This document shows positions 18,565 through 30,032 of a stretch of DNA of 64,000 nucleotides, one piece after another. Position 1 is the stretch's first letter, and each line of letters starts with the position of its first letter. The DNA is taken from the NCBI GenBank assembly GCA_030699825.1, contig JAUYKV010000002.1, positions 1-64,000 on the forward strand. Direction: 5' to 3'. Below the pieces are notes generated by a model, which was not told the DNA's origin, ran no database searches, and worked only from the letters and a program-made list of their open reading frames with translations. The DNA is from Pseudomonas sp. Its GTDB lineage: Bacteria > Pseudomonadota > Gammaproteobacteria > Pseudomonadales > Pseudomonadaceae. A program made the position numbers and the translations under genes.

Positions 18565-19626
18565 ATGAATCAAAGAAAAATCATCCACGTCGATTGCGAC
18601 TGCTTCTATGCCGCCATCGAGATGCGTGACGATCCGAGCCTGGCCGGCAAGCCGCTGGCCGTGGGCGGCGCGGCGGACCGGCGCGGGGTGATCGCCACCT
18701 GCAATTACGAGGCCCGCGCCTATGGGGTGCGCTCGGCGATGGCCTCCGGGCATGCGCTGAAGCTGTGCCCGGACCTGCTGATCGTCAAGCCGCGGATGGA
18801 TGCCTACAAGGCGGTGTCGCGCGAGATCCAGGCGATCTTCCGTGACTACACCGAGCTGATCGAGCCGCTGTCGCTGGACGAGGCCTATCTGGATGTGTCG
18901 GACAGCCCGCATTTTGCCGGCAGCGCCACGCGGATTGCCCAGGAAATTCGCCGGCGGGTCTCGCAGGAATTGCATATCACCGTCTCGGCGGGTGTGGCGC
19001 CGAACAAGTTTCTGGCCAAGATCGCCAGCGACTGGAAGAAACCCAACGGCTTGTTCGTGATCACCCCGGATCGGGTCGAGGCATTCGTGGCGGCCTTGCC
19101 GGTGAGTAAGTTGCATGGGGTCGGCAAGGTGACCGCCGACAAGCTGGCGCGGCGCGGCATCCGCACCTGTGCAGACCTGCGCGAATGGCAAAAGCTGAGC
19201 CTGGCGAAAGAGTTTGGCAGCTTCGGCGAGCGCCTCTGGGGGCTGGCCCGGGGCATCGACGAGCGCGCGGTGCAGACCGATAGCCGCCGGCAAACAGTCA
19301 GCGTGGAAACCACCTACGACCAGGACCTGCCGGATCTGCCGGCCTGTCTGGGGCAACTGCCGCAGTTGCTCGACGAGTTGGCGCGGCGCATGACGCGGCT
19401 GGATGCGAGCTATCGGCCGGACAAGCCCTTCGTCAAGATCAAGTTCCACGACTTTACCCAGACCACCCTGGAGCAGGCCGGCGCGCGTCGTGATCTGGAC
19501 AGTTACAAGGTGCTGCTCAGTGCCGCCTTCGTTCGCGGCAACAAGCCGGTGCGTTTGTTGGGGGTCGGCGTGCGCCTGCACGACTTGCGCGGGCGGCATG
19601 AGCAGTTGGAGTTGTTTGCCCGTTGA
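18565..19626 (+). CDS. dinB: DNA polymerase IV
   Basis: Y-family motifs IIHVDCDCFYAAIEMRD, SLDEAYLDVS. Confidence 0.95.
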   Translation: MNQRKIIHVDCDCFYAAIEMRDDPSLAGKPLAVGGAADRRGVIATCNYEARAYGVRSAMASGHALKLCPDLLIVKPRMDAYKAVSREIQAIFRDYTELIEPLSLDEAYLDVSDSPHFAGSATRIAQEIRRRVSQELHITVSAGVAPNKFLAKIASDWKKPNGLFVITPDRVEAFVAALPVSKLHGVGKVTADKLARRGIRTCADLREWQKLSLAKEFGSFGERLWGLARGIDERAVQTDSRRQTVSVETTYDQDLPDLPACLGQLPQLLDELARRMTRLDASYRPDKPFVKIKFHDFTQTTLEQAGARRDLDSYKVLLSAAFVRGNKPVRLLGVGVRLHDLRGRHEQLELFAR

Positions 19627-19760
19627 GGCCCCCGGATGCATACCGTGTCACGGTCCAGGCGTAGGCGGGACGGCCGGGCGGCGTTCCGTTGGGCGGCACT
19701 TCGCTTTATCCGTGAAGCTTTTCGCGGCTGAAGCCGCTCCCACGATGTTGGGCAAGTGTC

Positions 19761-20165
19761 TCAGCCTTGTTCCGGCCACACGCGCAGCGGCTTGCCTTCT
19801 GCCGGCCACAGGCGCAGTTGCTCGATCGGCGAAACATCCCAGCGTTGCACCTGGCCCAGGCTGTCGAGGAAGCGGGCTTCCTGTTTCATCAGCGCCGGGG
19901 CGCACAGCTTGCGGGTGCTGCCGGCGGCGGCGAAGCTGAGTTGTTCGCCCGCCAGGGTGTAACTGGCGAACCAGTGATTGCAGCCGGCGTTGCCGTAGGC
20001 GCGACCGTCCGCGCCGAGGGTGATGGTCAGGTGGCTGCGGTCGATCAGCGGGCGTGCGCCAATCCATTCCACCCGATAACTGCGTTCGGTCTCCAGTTGC
20101 AGGGGCGCGCTGGCGCAGCCGAGCAGGCTGGCGCTCAGCAGGCCGACGGCCAGGACGCGATTCAT
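19761..20165 (-). CDS. META/HslJ-like domain lipoprotein
   Basis: Lipobox SLLGCA; DGRAYGNAGCNHWFASYTLAGEQLSF typical of META domain. Confidence 0.75.
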   Translation of the reverse strand: MNRVLAVGLLSASLLGCASAPLQLETERSYRVEWIGARPLIDRSHLTITLGADGRAYGNAGCNHWFASYTLAGEQLSFAAAGSTRKLCAPALMKQEARFLDSLGQVQRWDVSPIEQLRLWPAEGKPLRVWPEQG

Positions 20166-20599
20166 GCGGCTTGCTTTCTGCATTTCGGGCACAGGTGCTG
20201 GCCGTTCTGGCTGCGCCAGCCGAGTTCGTTGATCCGTGCTTCGGCCGCTGGTGCCTGGGCTTTCTTGCCCAGCGCGGCATCGACGGCAAACTCGAAGTCG
20301 AGTTGTGCGGCGCAGCCGTCGCAGTTGACCTGCCAGTTGAAGATCGTCAATTCGCCAAAGACCGGGCCCTTGGCGACTGCTACCCATTGCCCGGGAGGGT
20401 TGATCAGGTGGCGCACCTTCTCGACCTCAAGGCGCATGCTCAGCTCGCGGCTGCCCTTGAGGGTGACCAGCAGGCTGTCGCCGCTGCGCATCGAGCCGCC
20501 GTTGCCGGTCACCTGATAGCGGCCCGGTGCCAGGGCGCGGCATTCGGTCAGGGTGTGCTCGGGGTTGAGCAGGTTGTAGCGAAAATCGTGTTCGGCCAT
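20162..20599 (-). CDS. Conserved hypothetical protein with CxxC pairs
   Basis: CDGC and CPKC; overlaps the META gene start. Confidence 0.6.
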   Translation of the reverse strand: MAEHDFRYNLLNPEHTLTECRALAPGRYQVTGNGGSMRSGDSLLVTLKGSRELSMRLEVEKVRHLINPPGQWVAVAKGPVFGELTIFNWQVNCDGCAAQLDFEFAVDAALGKKAQAPAAEARINELGWRSQNGQHLCPKCRKQAA

Positions 20600-20671
20600 G
20601 GTTCCTCCAAGTCAGCGCAAATGCTATCACGCCACAGCCCGCCGGATGTGTGTTGCCCCTGTCCACTGGCT

Positions 20672-23425
20672 TTAGGCGCTGATCTGCGCCTCATCGGCCA
20701 GCCGTTCTATCGCCGCGTCGAGCAGGTCCAGTGCGCTGGACGCGGCGGGGTCATTCTGTTTCAGCAGGGTTTCGCTGCGCTGGCAGGCGGCGCGCAGTTG
20801 CGGCACGCCACAATAGCGGGTGGCGCCGTGCAGGCGGTGCACACGTTCGATCAGGGCGTTGCGTTCGCCCGCCTCGCGAGCCTGGCGGATGGCCTGGCGA
20901 TCGGCCGGCAGACCGGCCAGCAGCATGCTCAACATGTCGGCGGCCAGGTCGGCTTTGCCGGCTGCCAGGCGCAGGCCTTCTTCTGCATCCAGTACCTGCA
21001 GGCCGCGGCCTGCGCTGGCGTTTTCGCTGTCTTGTTCGGGACCCTGATTGCGCAGCGCCAGGCCGGTCCATTTGAGTACGACCTGGGCCAGTTGCCGTTC
21101 GCTGATGGGTTTGGTCAGGTAATCATCCAGGCCGCTTTGCAGCAGGGCGCGTTTTTCGTTGGCCAGGGCATGGGCGGTGAGGGCGACTATGGGAGTGGGG
21201 GGGTGGTCATGCTCGCTCTCATGCCGGCGAATCGCTTCGGTGGTTTGGCGGCCGTCCATGCCGGGCATCTGCACGTCCATGAGAATCAGGTCGAAGCTTT
21301 GCTGCCGGGCTTTTTCCAGGGCTTCGTAGCCGCTGCTGGCCGTGCTGACCTGGGCGCCCATGTCGTCCAGCAGGGTTTGCACCAGCAGCAGGTTGGCCGG
21401 GTTGTCATCGACGCAGAGCACGCGCGGCGGGCGGCTGGGCGTGGGCGGGTTGGCTTCCGTGCGCGCTTGCCGCGGGCTGACCAGATCGGCCAGCGCGCGC
21501 TGCAGCTTGCGTGTGCAGGCCGGTTTGGCCTGCAGCTGGGTGTGCGCGTCGGGCAGGACTTGGTGATAGAGCGTCTGTTCGGTGGTCGGGCAGAGCACCA
21601 CGGTCTTGCAGGCGAGGCGCTCGAGATCCCAGATACGCTGGCCAAGGCGTTCCGGCGGCAGGTGCTGAGCGCTGACGCCGAGTACGGCGATGCTCAACGG
21701 TTGGCTGCTGTGGTGCGCGCTGGCGACCGCTTCGAGCAGGTTGTCGAGGTTGTCGAAGACGCTGACCAGCAGGCCGCAGTCTTCCAGTTGATGTTGCAAG
21801 GCCTGGCGTGACAGCTCATGACTTTCCAGGATTGCCGCGCGGCGCCCGAGTAGAGGTGGGCGGGGCAGGTCTTCGGCGTCATCCCGGGCTTTGGGCAGGC
21901 TCAGGCTGATCCAGAACTCCGAGCCTTCGCCAGGCGTGCTGTCGACGCCGATCTCGCCGCCCATTTGCTCGATCAGGCGCTTGGAGATCACCAGGCCCAG
22001 GCCGGTGCCACCGGCCTGGCGCGACAGCGAGTTATCGGCCTGGCTGAAGGCCTGGAACAGCGCGCGCAGGTCTTCGCTGGACAGGCCGATGCCTGTGTCG
22101 CGCACGCTGATGCGCAGTTGAGCGCGGTCGGCGCTCTCGTCTTCGAGCATGGCGCGCATGACGATGCTGCCTTCGCGGGTGAACTTGATCGCGTTGCTGA
22201 CCAGGTTGGTCAGGATCTGCTTGAGCCGCAGCGGATCGCCCACCAGGGTCAGTGGCGTGTCGCGGTAGACCAGGCTGAGCAGCTCCAGGCGTTTTTCATG
22301 GGCGACCGGGGCGAGGATGGTCAGGGTGTCTTGCAGCAGGTCGCGCAGGTTGAAGGGGATGCTTTCCAGGATCAGCTTGCCGGCCTCGATCTTGGAGAAG
22401 TCGAGTACCTCGTTGATGATCCCCAGCAGGTTGTCGGCGGATTTCTCGATGGTGCCCAGGTAATCCTGCTGGCGCGGGGTCAGTTCGCTTTTCTGCAGCA
22501 GGTTGGTGAAACCGAGAATGCCGTTGAGCGGGGTACGGATTTCGTGGCTCATGTTGGCGAGGAACTCGGATTTGATCCGGCTGGCCTCCAGGGCTTCGCG
22601 GCGGGCGAAGTCGAGTTCGATATTCTGGATCTCGATGGTCTCGAGGTTCTGGCGTACGTCTTCGGTGGCCTGCTCGACGCTGTGCTGCAACTCTTCCTGG
22701 GCGTTGAGCAGGGATTCGGCCATGCGGTTGATGCCCGCGGCCAGTTCGTCCAGTTCATGGCTGCCGAGCGGTGGCAGGCGGGTGTGCAGGTGACCATCCT
22801 TGAGCTGGGCGACACTGTATTTGATCTGCCGCAAGGGACCGTTGATGCTGCGGCTCATGCGCAGGGCGAGCAGGGCGGTGACGATCAGGCCGGTGCCGAT
22901 CAGCAGCAGGCTGGCAAGCAGGCTGCGGTAGCCCTTGAGCAGGGTGCCCTGGTGCGACAGCTCGAGCTCGACCCAGCCGAGCAGGTTGCTGTCGGGCTGC
23001 GTCAGCGGCTCGCCGGTGAGGCTCAGCTGTTGCGCCAGCACCGGCAGGAGAAAGCGCGTGGCCTCCTGGCTGCTGCGTCGTCCCGCCTGGCTCGGGTCAT
23101 CGCTGGGTGGCTGATCGAGCATGCCCGGGCCGGCATGGGCCAGGCGCTCGCGTTCGGCACCGAGGAAGCTGACGGCTCTTACGTCGGGCTGCTCGAGGGT
23201 TTGCGTGGCAATGCGTTGCAACAGCGCGGCATCATGGCGCTGCAGGGCCGGCGCGGTGAGTGGCGCCAGTTGTTCGGCGATCATCTGCCCGCGTTGCAGC
23301 AGTTGCGCCTGCAGGTCGGACAGTTGCGCCCAGATGAAGTAGCCACCCAGCACCAGCGCCAACAGGCTGGTGGGCAGCAGGGTGAGCATGAGCACGCGGC
23401 CTTTTATGCCTAGATCCTTGAACAC
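20672..23425 (-). CDS. gacS: Hybrid sensor histidine kinase GacS/BarA type (GTG start)
   Basis: [23 protein letters not shown], HATPase, [13 protein letters not shown] receiver, C-terminal HPt ([15 protein letters not shown]). Confidence 0.92.
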   Translation of the reverse strand: MFKDLGIKGRVLMLTLLPTSLLALVLGGYFIWAQLSDLQAQLLQRGQMIAEQLAPLTAPALQRHDAALLQRIATQTLEQPDVRAVSFLGAERERLAHAGPGMLDQPPSDDPSQAGRRSSQEATRFLLPVLAQQLSLTGEPLTQPDSNLLGWVELELSHQGTLLKGYRSLLASLLLIGTGLIVTALLALRMSRSINGPLRQIKYSVAQLKDGHLHTRLPPLGSHELDELAAGINRMAESLLNAQEELQHSVEQATEDVRQNLETIEIQNIELDFARREALEASRIKSEFLANMSHEIRTPLNGILGFTNLLQKSELTPRQQDYLGTIEKSADNLLGIINEVLDFSKIEAGKLILESIPFNLRDLLQDTLTILAPVAHEKRLELLSLVYRDTPLTLVGDPLRLKQILTNLVSNAIKFTREGSIVMRAMLEDESADRAQLRISVRDTGIGLSSEDLRALFQAFSQADNSLSRQAGGTGLGLVISKRLIEQMGGEIGVDSTPGEGSEFWISLSLPKARDDAEDLPRPPLLGRRAAILESHELSRQALQHQLEDCGLLVSVFDNLDNLLEAVASAHHSSQPLSIAVLGVSAQHLPPERLGQRIWDLERLACKTVVLCPTTEQTLYHQVLPDAHTQLQAKPACTRKLQRALADLVSPRQARTEANPPTPSRPPRVLCVDDNPANLLLVQTLLDDMGAQVSTASSGYEALEKARQQSFDLILMDVQMPGMDGRQTTEAIRRHESEHDHPPTPIVALTAHALANEKRALLQSGLDDYLTKPISERQLAQVVLKWTGLALRNQGPEQDSENASAGRGLQVLDAEEGLRLAAGKADLAADMLSMLLAGLPADRQAIRQAREAGERNALIERVHRLHGATRYCGVPQLRAACQRSETLLKQNDPAASSALDLLDAAIERLADEAQISA

Positions 23426-23609
23426 GGACGTCCTTCCTCGTTGCCTGTCGGCTGAACCAGGCAGGCAGTGTAGCGGCTGGGCTTGACGGAACAACAGTGG
23501 CGTCGTCCCGGCAGCATGCTGCAACAAGGCCCGCCATCGCCGGTTATGGCCGCTGCCCGTTTGCCGCTATCATAGGGACCCTTCCGGCCATCTGGACCTG
23601 ATCGACGCC

Positions 23610-24515
23610 ATGACCTTGCACTACCCTACTATCGCCGATTGCGTCGGCAACACGCCGCTGGTGCGTTTGCAGCGCCTGCCCGGCAATACGTCCAATACCT
23701 TGCTGTTGAAGCTGGAAGGTAACAATCCGGCCGGCTCGGTGAAGGACCGGCCGGCGCTGTCGATGATTGCCCGTGCCGAACTGCGCGGCGATATCCGCCC
23801 CGGCGATACCCTGATCGAGGCCACCTCCGGCAACACCGGTATTGCCCTGGCCATGGCCGCGGCGATCAAGGGTTACAAGATGATCCTGATCATGCCGGAC
23901 AATTCCACCGCCGAGCGCAAGGCGGCGATGACCGCCTACGGTGCCGAGCTGGTGCTGGTGTCGCGCGAGGAGGGCATGGAAGGTGCCCGCGATCTGGCCG
24001 ACAGCCTGGAGCGCGGTGGCCGCGGCAAGGTGCTCGATCAGTTCGCCAATGGCGACAACCCCGATGCCCACTACCTGGGCACCGGCCCGGAAATCTGGCG
24101 TCAGACCCAGGGTCAGATCACTCACTTCATCAGTTCCATGGGCACCACCGGGACGATCATGGGGGTCTCGCGCTACCTCAAGGAGCAGAACCCGCAGGTG
24201 CAGATCGTCGGCTTGCAGCCGATGGAAGGTGCAAGCATTCCCGGTATCCGCCGCTGGCCCGAGGAGTATCTGCCGAAAATCTACCAGGCCAGTCGCGTCG
24301 ACCGGATCATCGATATGGCCCAGCGCGAAGCCGAGGATGTGATGCGCCGTCTGGCGCGTGAAGAAGGTATTTTCTGCGGGGTGTCCTCCGGCGGGGCGGT
24401 GGCGGCGATGCTGCGGCTGTCGGCTGAAGTGGAAAATGCGGTGATGGTGGCGATCATCTGCGATCGCGGCGACCGCTATCTGTCGACGGGCGTGTACGAC
24501 ACGCCGGAGCTCTGA
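23610..24515 (+). CDS. cysM: Cysteine synthase B
   Basis: [19 protein letters not shown]-lysine motif, [11 protein letters not shown]. Confidence 0.93.
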   Translation: MTLHYPTIADCVGNTPLVRLQRLPGNTSNTLLLKLEGNNPAGSVKDRPALSMIARAELRGDIRPGDTLIEATSGNTGIALAMAAAIKGYKMILIMPDNSTAERKAAMTAYGAELVLVSREEGMEGARDLADSLERGGRGKVLDQFANGDNPDAHYLGTGPEIWRQTQGQITHFISSMGTTGTIMGVSRYLKEQNPQVQIVGLQPMEGASIPGIRRWPEEYLPKIYQASRVDRIIDMAQREAEDVMRRLAREEGIFCGVSSGGAVAAMLRLSAEVENAVMVAIICDRGDRYLSTGVYDTPEL

Positions 24516-25867
24516 TGGCCAAGAAAACCAGCGGCTTGCGCTTCCAGCCCAGTGGCGGCGTGCGCGCGACGCAAATTCCGCTGGGCAAGAAGCAGCAGCT
24601 CGGCATCGAACGTTTGGCCAACGATGGTCGCGGCATTGCCTTCGTCGAAGGGCGCACCTGGTTCGTCAGCGGCGCCTTGCCCGGCGAGCAGGTCGAAGCG
24701 CGGGTGCTGGCTGCGCGTAGTCAGGTGGTCGAGGCCCGCAGCGAGCGGATTATCAGTGCCAGCCCCGAGCGACGCGAGGAGCCCTGCGCCCATGCGCGCA
24801 CCTGCGGCGGCTGCAGCGTTCAGCACATGAGCCATGCCGATCAACTCGCCCTCAAGCAACGCATGCTCGGCGAGCAGCTCAGTCGTCTGGCCAACGTGCA
24901 GCCGGACGAGTGGGCGCCAGCGTTGGTCGGGCCGGAGTTCGGCTACCGTCGCCGCGCGCGCATCGCCGTGCACTGGGACGTCAAACACAAGCGGCTGGAC
25001 GTCGGCTTTCGCGCCGCGGCCAGCCAGGACATCGTCGCCATCGCTGATTGCCCGGTTCTGGTACAGCCCTTGCAGCCGATCCTGCGCGAATTGCCGACGG
25101 TCTTGCGGGCGCTGGAAAACCCCCGGGCCATCGGCCATGTCGAACTGTTTCATGGCAGCGCCAGCGCTGTATTGGTGCGTCACACCTCGGCCTTGAACGA
25201 GGCCGATCTGGCTCGCTTGCAGGCGTTCTGTGTGGCCCATGACGGGCAGCTCTGGCTGCATGGCATCGGCGTGCCGCAGCCGTTCGAGCCAGAGCAAAGC
25301 CTCGGCTACCGCCTGGCGCGCTGGGATTTGCAGTTGGCCTACCGCCCCGGCGACTTTGTCCAGGTCAATGCGCCGGTGAACGAGGCGATGGTCGCTCAGG
25401 CGCTGGACTGGCTGGCGCCGCAGGCGGATGAGCGGGTCTTGGATCTGTTCTGCGGCCTGGGTAACTTCGCCTTGCCGCTGGCCCGCCTGACCCGTGAAGT
25501 GGTGGCGGTGGAGGGGGTGCAGGCGATGGTCGAGCGGGCGGCGCAGAATGCGGCGAGCAACGGCATCGACAACCTGCACTTTTTCCAGGCCGACCTGTCG
25601 AATCCGCTGGTCGAGAGCGGCTGGGCGCAAGGCGGTTTTGCCGCCGTGCTGCTCGACCCGCCGCGTGACGGCGCGTTGCAGGTGGTCAGGCAAATGGCCG
25701 CATTGGGTGTCAAGCGTGTGCTTTATGTGTCGTGCAACCCGACCACGTTGGCGCGTGACAGCGCCGAGTTGCTGGCGCAAGGTTATCGGCTGGAAAAGGC
25801 CGGTATCCTCGATATGTTTCCGCAAACGGCGCATGTCGAGGCCATGGCGTTGTTCGTCAGGCAATAG
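24515..25867 (+). CDS. rlmD: 23S rRNA (uracil-1939-C5) methyltransferase
   Basis: TRAM domain, [15 protein letters not shown] Fe-S cysteines, [19 protein letters not shown]. Confidence 0.93.
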   Translation: MAKKTSGLRFQPSGGVRATQIPLGKKQQLGIERLANDGRGIAFVEGRTWFVSGALPGEQVEARVLAARSQVVEARSERIISASPERREEPCAHARTCGGCSVQHMSHADQLALKQRMLGEQLSRLANVQPDEWAPALVGPEFGYRRRARIAVHWDVKHKRLDVGFRAAASQDIVAIADCPVLVQPLQPILRELPTVLRALENPRAIGHVELFHGSASAVLVRHTSALNEADLARLQAFCVAHDGQLWLHGIGVPQPFEPEQSLGYRLARWDLQLAYRPGDFVQVNAPVNEAMVAQALDWLAPQADERVLDLFCGLGNFALPLARLTREVVAVEGVQAMVERAAQNAASNGIDNLHFFQADLSNPLVESGWAQGGFAAVLLDPPRDGALQVVRQMAALGVKRVLYVSCNPTTLARDSAELLAQGYRLEKAGILDMFPQTAHVEAMALFVRQ

Positions 25868-26050
25868 ATTGAAAAGGTGTAGCTAGGAGCGAATGGCAAA
25901 CCAAGCCGCTTGGCTTTGTCGCCAGCCGCCCTTATCTACGCTGTGCAGGGGTGCGCAAGGAGTGTGCCTTAAATGGTTAAACCGACCGGGCCGAAGAAGT
26001 CCGGCGACTGTCCGGTGTGCCTGGCGCACACCTTAGGGAAGGTAAGCAAG

Positions 26051-28294
26051 ATGGTTCAGGTTAGAGCGCACCAGCCGATCAACGATGACGGCAGCATCAA
26101 CCTAGAGGCCTGGTTGGCCCATGTACTCAGCGTCGACCCGGCGCTGGAGCACGATGCCTTGCGGGGCGCCTGCGAGTTCGCCCGCGAGGCCGAGCAGCAG
26201 GCCAACGCGGCACAGAATCTGTGGTCGGAAGGCGCCTCCAGCTTTCGCGCCGGCCTGGAGATCGCGGAGATTCTCGCCGACCTCAAACTCGACCAGGACT
26301 CGCTGGTCGCCGCCGTCATCTACCGTGGCGTACGCGAGGGCAAGGTGACCCTGGCTGCCGTGCACGAGCGCTTCGGCCCGGTGGTGACCAAGCTGGTCGA
26401 CGGCGTGTTGCGCATGGCGGCGATCAGCGCCAGCCTCAATCCGCGCGACTCCCTGGTGCTCGGCTCCCAGGGCCAGGTGGAAAACCTGCGCAAGATGCTG
26501 GTGGCCATGGTCGATGACGTGCGCGTGGCGCTGATCAAGCTGGCCGAACGCACCTGTGCGATCCGCGCGGTCAAGCATGCCGACGACGAAAAACGCCAGC
26601 GTGTGGCCCGCGAAGTCTTCGACATCTATGCCCCTTTGGCCCACCGCCTGGGCATCGGCCATATCAAGTGGGAGCTGGAAGACTTGTCTTTTCGCTACCT
26701 GGAGCCCGAGCAGTACAAGCAGATCGCCAAGCTGCTGCACGAGCGCCGGCTGGACCGCGAGAAGTACATCAACGATGTGATGGGCCACCTGCGCCTGGAG
26801 CTGGAAGCCACTGGGGTCAAGGCCGACATCAGCGGACGAGCCAAGCACATCTATTCGATCTGGCGCAAAATGCAGAAAAAGGGCCTGCAGTTCAGTCAGA
26901 TCTATGACGTGCGTGCGGTACGCGTGCTGGTGCCGGAGATGCGCGATTGCTACACCGCGCTGGGCATCGTGCACACCCTCTGGCGGCACATTCCCAAGGA
27001 GTTCGACGACTACATCGCCAACCCCAAGGAGAACGGCTACCGCTCGCTGCACACCGCGGTGCTCGGCCCGGAAGGCAAGGTACTGGAGGTGCAGATCCGC
27101 ACCCATGCCATGCACGAGGAGGCTGAACTGGGCGTCTGTGCGCACTGGCGCTACAAGGGCACCGACGTCAAGTCCGGCTCCAACCATTACGAAGAAAAGA
27201 TTTCCTGGTTGCGCCAGGTGCTCGAGTGGCACGAGGAGCTCGGCGATATCGGAGGGCTGGCCGAGCAGTTGCGCGTCGATATCGAACCGGACCGGGTCTA
27301 TGTGTTCACCCCGGACGGTCACGCCATCGATCTGCCGAAAGGCTCTACGCCGCTGGATTTCGCCTACCGGGTGCACACCGAGATCGGCCACAACTGCCGT
27401 GGCGCGAAGATCAACGGGCGCATCGTGCCGCTCAGTTACAGCCTGCAAACCGGAGAGCAGGTCGAGATCATCACCAGCAAGCACGGCACGCCAAGCCGTG
27501 ACTGGCTGAACTCCAACCTGGGCTATATCACCACCTCGCGGGCGCGGGCGAAGATCGTCCACTGGTTCAAGTTGCAGGACCGCGACCAGAACGTCGCCGC
27601 CGGCAAGATGCTGCTCGAACGCGAGCTGGCACGCCTGGCGCTGCCCCATGTGGATTTCGAGAAGCTGGCCGAGAAGGCCAACCTGAAAAATGCCGAAGAC
27701 CTGTTCGCCAGCCTCGGTGCCGGCGACCTGCGCCTGGCCCATCTGGTCAACCTGGCGCAACAACTGGTCGAGCCGGAGCGTGGCAGCGAACAACTCGAGC
27801 TGATCCCGCGCAAGGCTACGGGCTTCAAACCGGGCAAGCGCGGCGATATCCAGATCCAGGGCGTCGGCAACCTGCTGACGCAGATGGCCGGCTGCTGCAA
27901 GCCGTTGCCGGGCGATCCGATCGTCGGCTACATCACCCTGGGGCGCGGGGTCAGTATCCATCGCCAGGATTGCGCCGCGGTGCTGCAACTGGCCGGCCGT
28001 GAGCCGGAGCGGATCATCCAGGTCAATTGGGGGCCGGTGCCGGTGCAGACCTACCCGGTGGATATCATCATCCGCGCCTATGACCGTTCCGGCCTGCTGC
28101 GTGACGTGACTCAGGTGCTGCTCAACGAAAAACTCAACGTGCTGGCGGTCAATACCCACTCGAACAAGGAAGACAACACCGCGTCGATGTCGATCACCAT
28201 CGAAATCCCCGGGCTGGATGCCCTGGGGCGCTTGCTCGGGCGCATCTCGCAGTTGCCCAATATCATCGAGGCCCGCCGCCACCGGGCTTCGTAG
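26051..28294 (+). CDS. relA: GTP pyrophosphokinase RelA
   Basis: RelA/SpoT synthetase, TGS and ACT domains; stop TAG lies in a repeat arm. Confidence 0.94.
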   Translation: MVQVRAHQPINDDGSINLEAWLAHVLSVDPALEHDALRGACEFAREAEQQANAAQNLWSEGASSFRAGLEIAEILADLKLDQDSLVAAVIYRGVREGKVTLAAVHERFGPVVTKLVDGVLRMAAISASLNPRDSLVLGSQGQVENLRKMLVAMVDDVRVALIKLAERTCAIRAVKHADDEKRQRVAREVFDIYAPLAHRLGIGHIKWELEDLSFRYLEPEQYKQIAKLLHERRLDREKYINDVMGHLRLELEATGVKADISGRAKHIYSIWRKMQKKGLQFSQIYDVRAVRVLVPEMRDCYTALGIVHTLWRHIPKEFDDYIANPKENGYRSLHTAVLGPEGKVLEVQIRTHAMHEEAELGVCAHWRYKGTDVKSGSNHYEEKISWLRQVLEWHEELGDIGGLAEQLRVDIEPDRVYVFTPDGHAIDLPKGSTPLDFAYRVHTEIGHNCRGAKINGRIVPLSYSLQTGEQVEIITSKHGTPSRDWLNSNLGYITTSRARAKIVHWFKLQDRDQNVAAGKMLLERELARLALPHVDFEKLAEKANLKNAEDLFASLGAGDLRLAHLVNLAQQLVEPERGSEQLELIPRKATGFKPGKRGDIQIQGVGNLLTQMAGCCKPLPGDPIVGYITLGRGVSIHRQDCAAVLQLAGREPERIIQVNWGPVPVQTYPVDIIIRAYDRSGLLRDVTQVLLNEKLNVLAVNTHSNKEDNTASMSITIEIPGLDALGRLLGRISQLPNIIEARRHRAS

Positions 28295-28454
28295 GATGGG
28301 TTAGGCGCATGTCGCAGTCAGGGTAACGAGCGCTGAGTCTGATGCGCCGTAACCCATCATCGGTATTGGCGCTGCATCGGTTCGATGGGTTACGCGGCGC
28401 GCAGGTTTTATCATGGCTGCGGAGCTCGTGCTCCGCGCCGCTAACCCATCCTAC
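28291..28454. repeat. Repeat family D: GTAGGATGGGTTA inverted-repeat-bounded element
   Basis: GTAGGATGGGTTA ... TAACCCATCCTAC terminal inverted repeats around 164 bp. Confidence 0.85.
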
Positions 28455-28485
28455 GATTCGCAATACGCACTGACCGGAAATTGTC

Positions 28486-29319
28486 ATGTACAAACTCGAT
28501 GACCTGCTGCATCTGATGGCCCGTTTGCGCGACCCGCAGCATGGCTGCCCGTGGGACTTGAAGCAGTCCTACGCGAGCATCGTGCCGCACACCCTCGAAG
28601 AGGCCTACGAGGTGGCCGACGCCATCGAGCGCGGCGACTTCGAGCACCTGCCGGGGGAGTTGGGCGACTTGCTGTTCCAGGTGGTGTATTACAGCCAGTT
28701 GGCGCGCGAAGAAGGGCGCTTCGAGTTCGCTCAGGTGGTCGATGGCATCACCCGCAAGCTGCTGCGCCGCCATCCCCATGTGTTTGCCGATGGCGACCTG
28801 TATGGCGCACCCGATGCGGCCAGGCTGGACGAAGCCGCGGTCAAGCAGCGCTGGGAAGAGATCAAATCCGAGGAGCGCGCCGAGAAGGCCGCCGCGCCCG
28901 AGCAGCTGTCGTTGCTCGATGACGTGCCCCATGCCTTGCCATCGCTCAGCCGGGCAATCAAATTGCAGAAGCGCGCCGCCCAGGTCGGTTTTGACTGGCC
29001 CGCGGCCTTGCCGGTGGTGGACAAGGTGCGCGAAGAGCTGGACGAAGTGCTCGAGGCCATGAGCGAGAATGACCCGCAGGCGATCGCCGAGGAGATCGGC
29101 GACCTGCTGTTCGTGGTGACCAATCTTGCCCGTCACCTCAAGGTCGACCCGGAGTCGGCACTGCGCGCCGCCAATGGCAAGTTCGAGCAACGCTTGCGTT
29201 TTATCGAACAGGCGTTGCGCGATGCGGGGCGGGCCATGGAAGATTGCGACCTGGAAGAATTGGATGCGCTCTGGGGCGAAGCCAAGAAGCTGGAAAAGCA
29301 GCAAACACCGGATTGCTGA
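28486..29319 (+). CDS. mazG: Nucleoside triphosphate pyrophosphohydrolase MazG
   Basis: CPWDLKQSYASIVPHTLEEAYEVADAIE, duplicated MazG domain. Confidence 0.95.
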   Translation: MYKLDDLLHLMARLRDPQHGCPWDLKQSYASIVPHTLEEAYEVADAIERGDFEHLPGELGDLLFQVVYYSQLAREEGRFEFAQVVDGITRKLLRRHPHVFADGDLYGAPDAARLDEAAVKQRWEEIKSEERAEKAAAPEQLSLLDDVPHALPSLSRAIKLQKRAAQVGFDWPAALPVVDKVREELDEVLEAMSENDPQAIAEEIGDLLFVVTNLARHLKVDPESALRAANGKFEQRLRFIEQALRDAGRAMEDCDLEELDALWGEAKKLEKQQTPDC

Positions 29320-29380
29320 TTTCACTGGACTGGTTCCATCCATCCATCGATCCATTATTTATTGTTCGGAAAGGTAGGTT

Positions 29381-29920
29381 ATGGCGATCTCACTACGCGA
29401 TCAGTTGCTCAAAGCCGGGCTGGTCAACGAAAAGCAGGCCAAGCAGGTCAGCAAGGAAAAGCAGAAGCAGCAGCGCCTGCAGCACAAGGGCCAGATCGAG
29501 AAGGACGACTCGCAAAAGCTCGCCGCCCAGCAGGCCATGGCCGAGAAGGCCGCGCGCGATCAGGAGCTGAACCGGCAGCAGCAGGAAAAAGTCGAGCAGA
29601 AGGCCCGTGCCGCGCAGATCAAGCAGCTGATCGAGGTGTCCCGGTTGCCCAAGCTGACCACCGAGGATTACTACAATTTCGTCGACGACAAGAAGGTCAA
29701 ACGCCTGTCGGTGAACAAGCTGATGCGCGACAAACTCAGCAGCGGCTCGCTGGCCATCGTGCGCAGCGGCGGCGGTTACGAGGTGATCCCGCGCGAGGCG
29801 GCGCTGAAGATTCAGGAGCGTGATCCGCAGCGGGTGATCGTGCTCAATACTTCGACCGAAGCCCCGGATGCCGATGATCCGTACGCGGCTTACCAAGTGC
29901 CGGATGATCTGATGTGGTAA
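29381..29920 (+). CDS. DUF2058 family protein (YaiL-like)
   Basis: MAISLRDQLLKAGLVNEKQAKQVSKEKQKQQR. Confidence 0.88.
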   Translation: MAISLRDQLLKAGLVNEKQAKQVSKEKQKQQRLQHKGQIEKDDSQKLAAQQAMAEKAARDQELNRQQQEKVEQKARAAQIKQLIEVSRLPKLTTEDYYNFVDDKKVKRLSVNKLMRDKLSSGSLAIVRSGGGYEVIPREAALKIQERDPQRVIVLNTSTEAPDADDPYAAYQVPDDLMW

Positions 29921-29940
29921 TAGCCGAACGACGCCCATTC

Positions 29941-29975
29941 GTAGCCCGGATTGCGCTGGCGCTTATCCGGGCTAC
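29941..29975. repeat. Repeat family E: GTAGCCCGGAT palindrome
   Basis: GTAGCCCGGATTGCGCTGGCGCTTATCCGGGCTAC. Confidence 0.85.
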
Positions 29976-30032
29976 AAGCGGCGCATAGGCCATGTTGCCG
30001 GTGCGCAAACGATGCATCACCGGCCAAAAAAA

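Noticed and set aside
20054-21811. 585 aa plus-strand ORF
   Set aside because: Antisense shadow of gacS and neighbouring minus-strand genes.
26102-28282. 726 aa minus-strand ORF antisense to relA
   Set aside because: High-GC shadow ORF; composition is His/Gln/Leu-rich and relA on the other strand is unmistakable.
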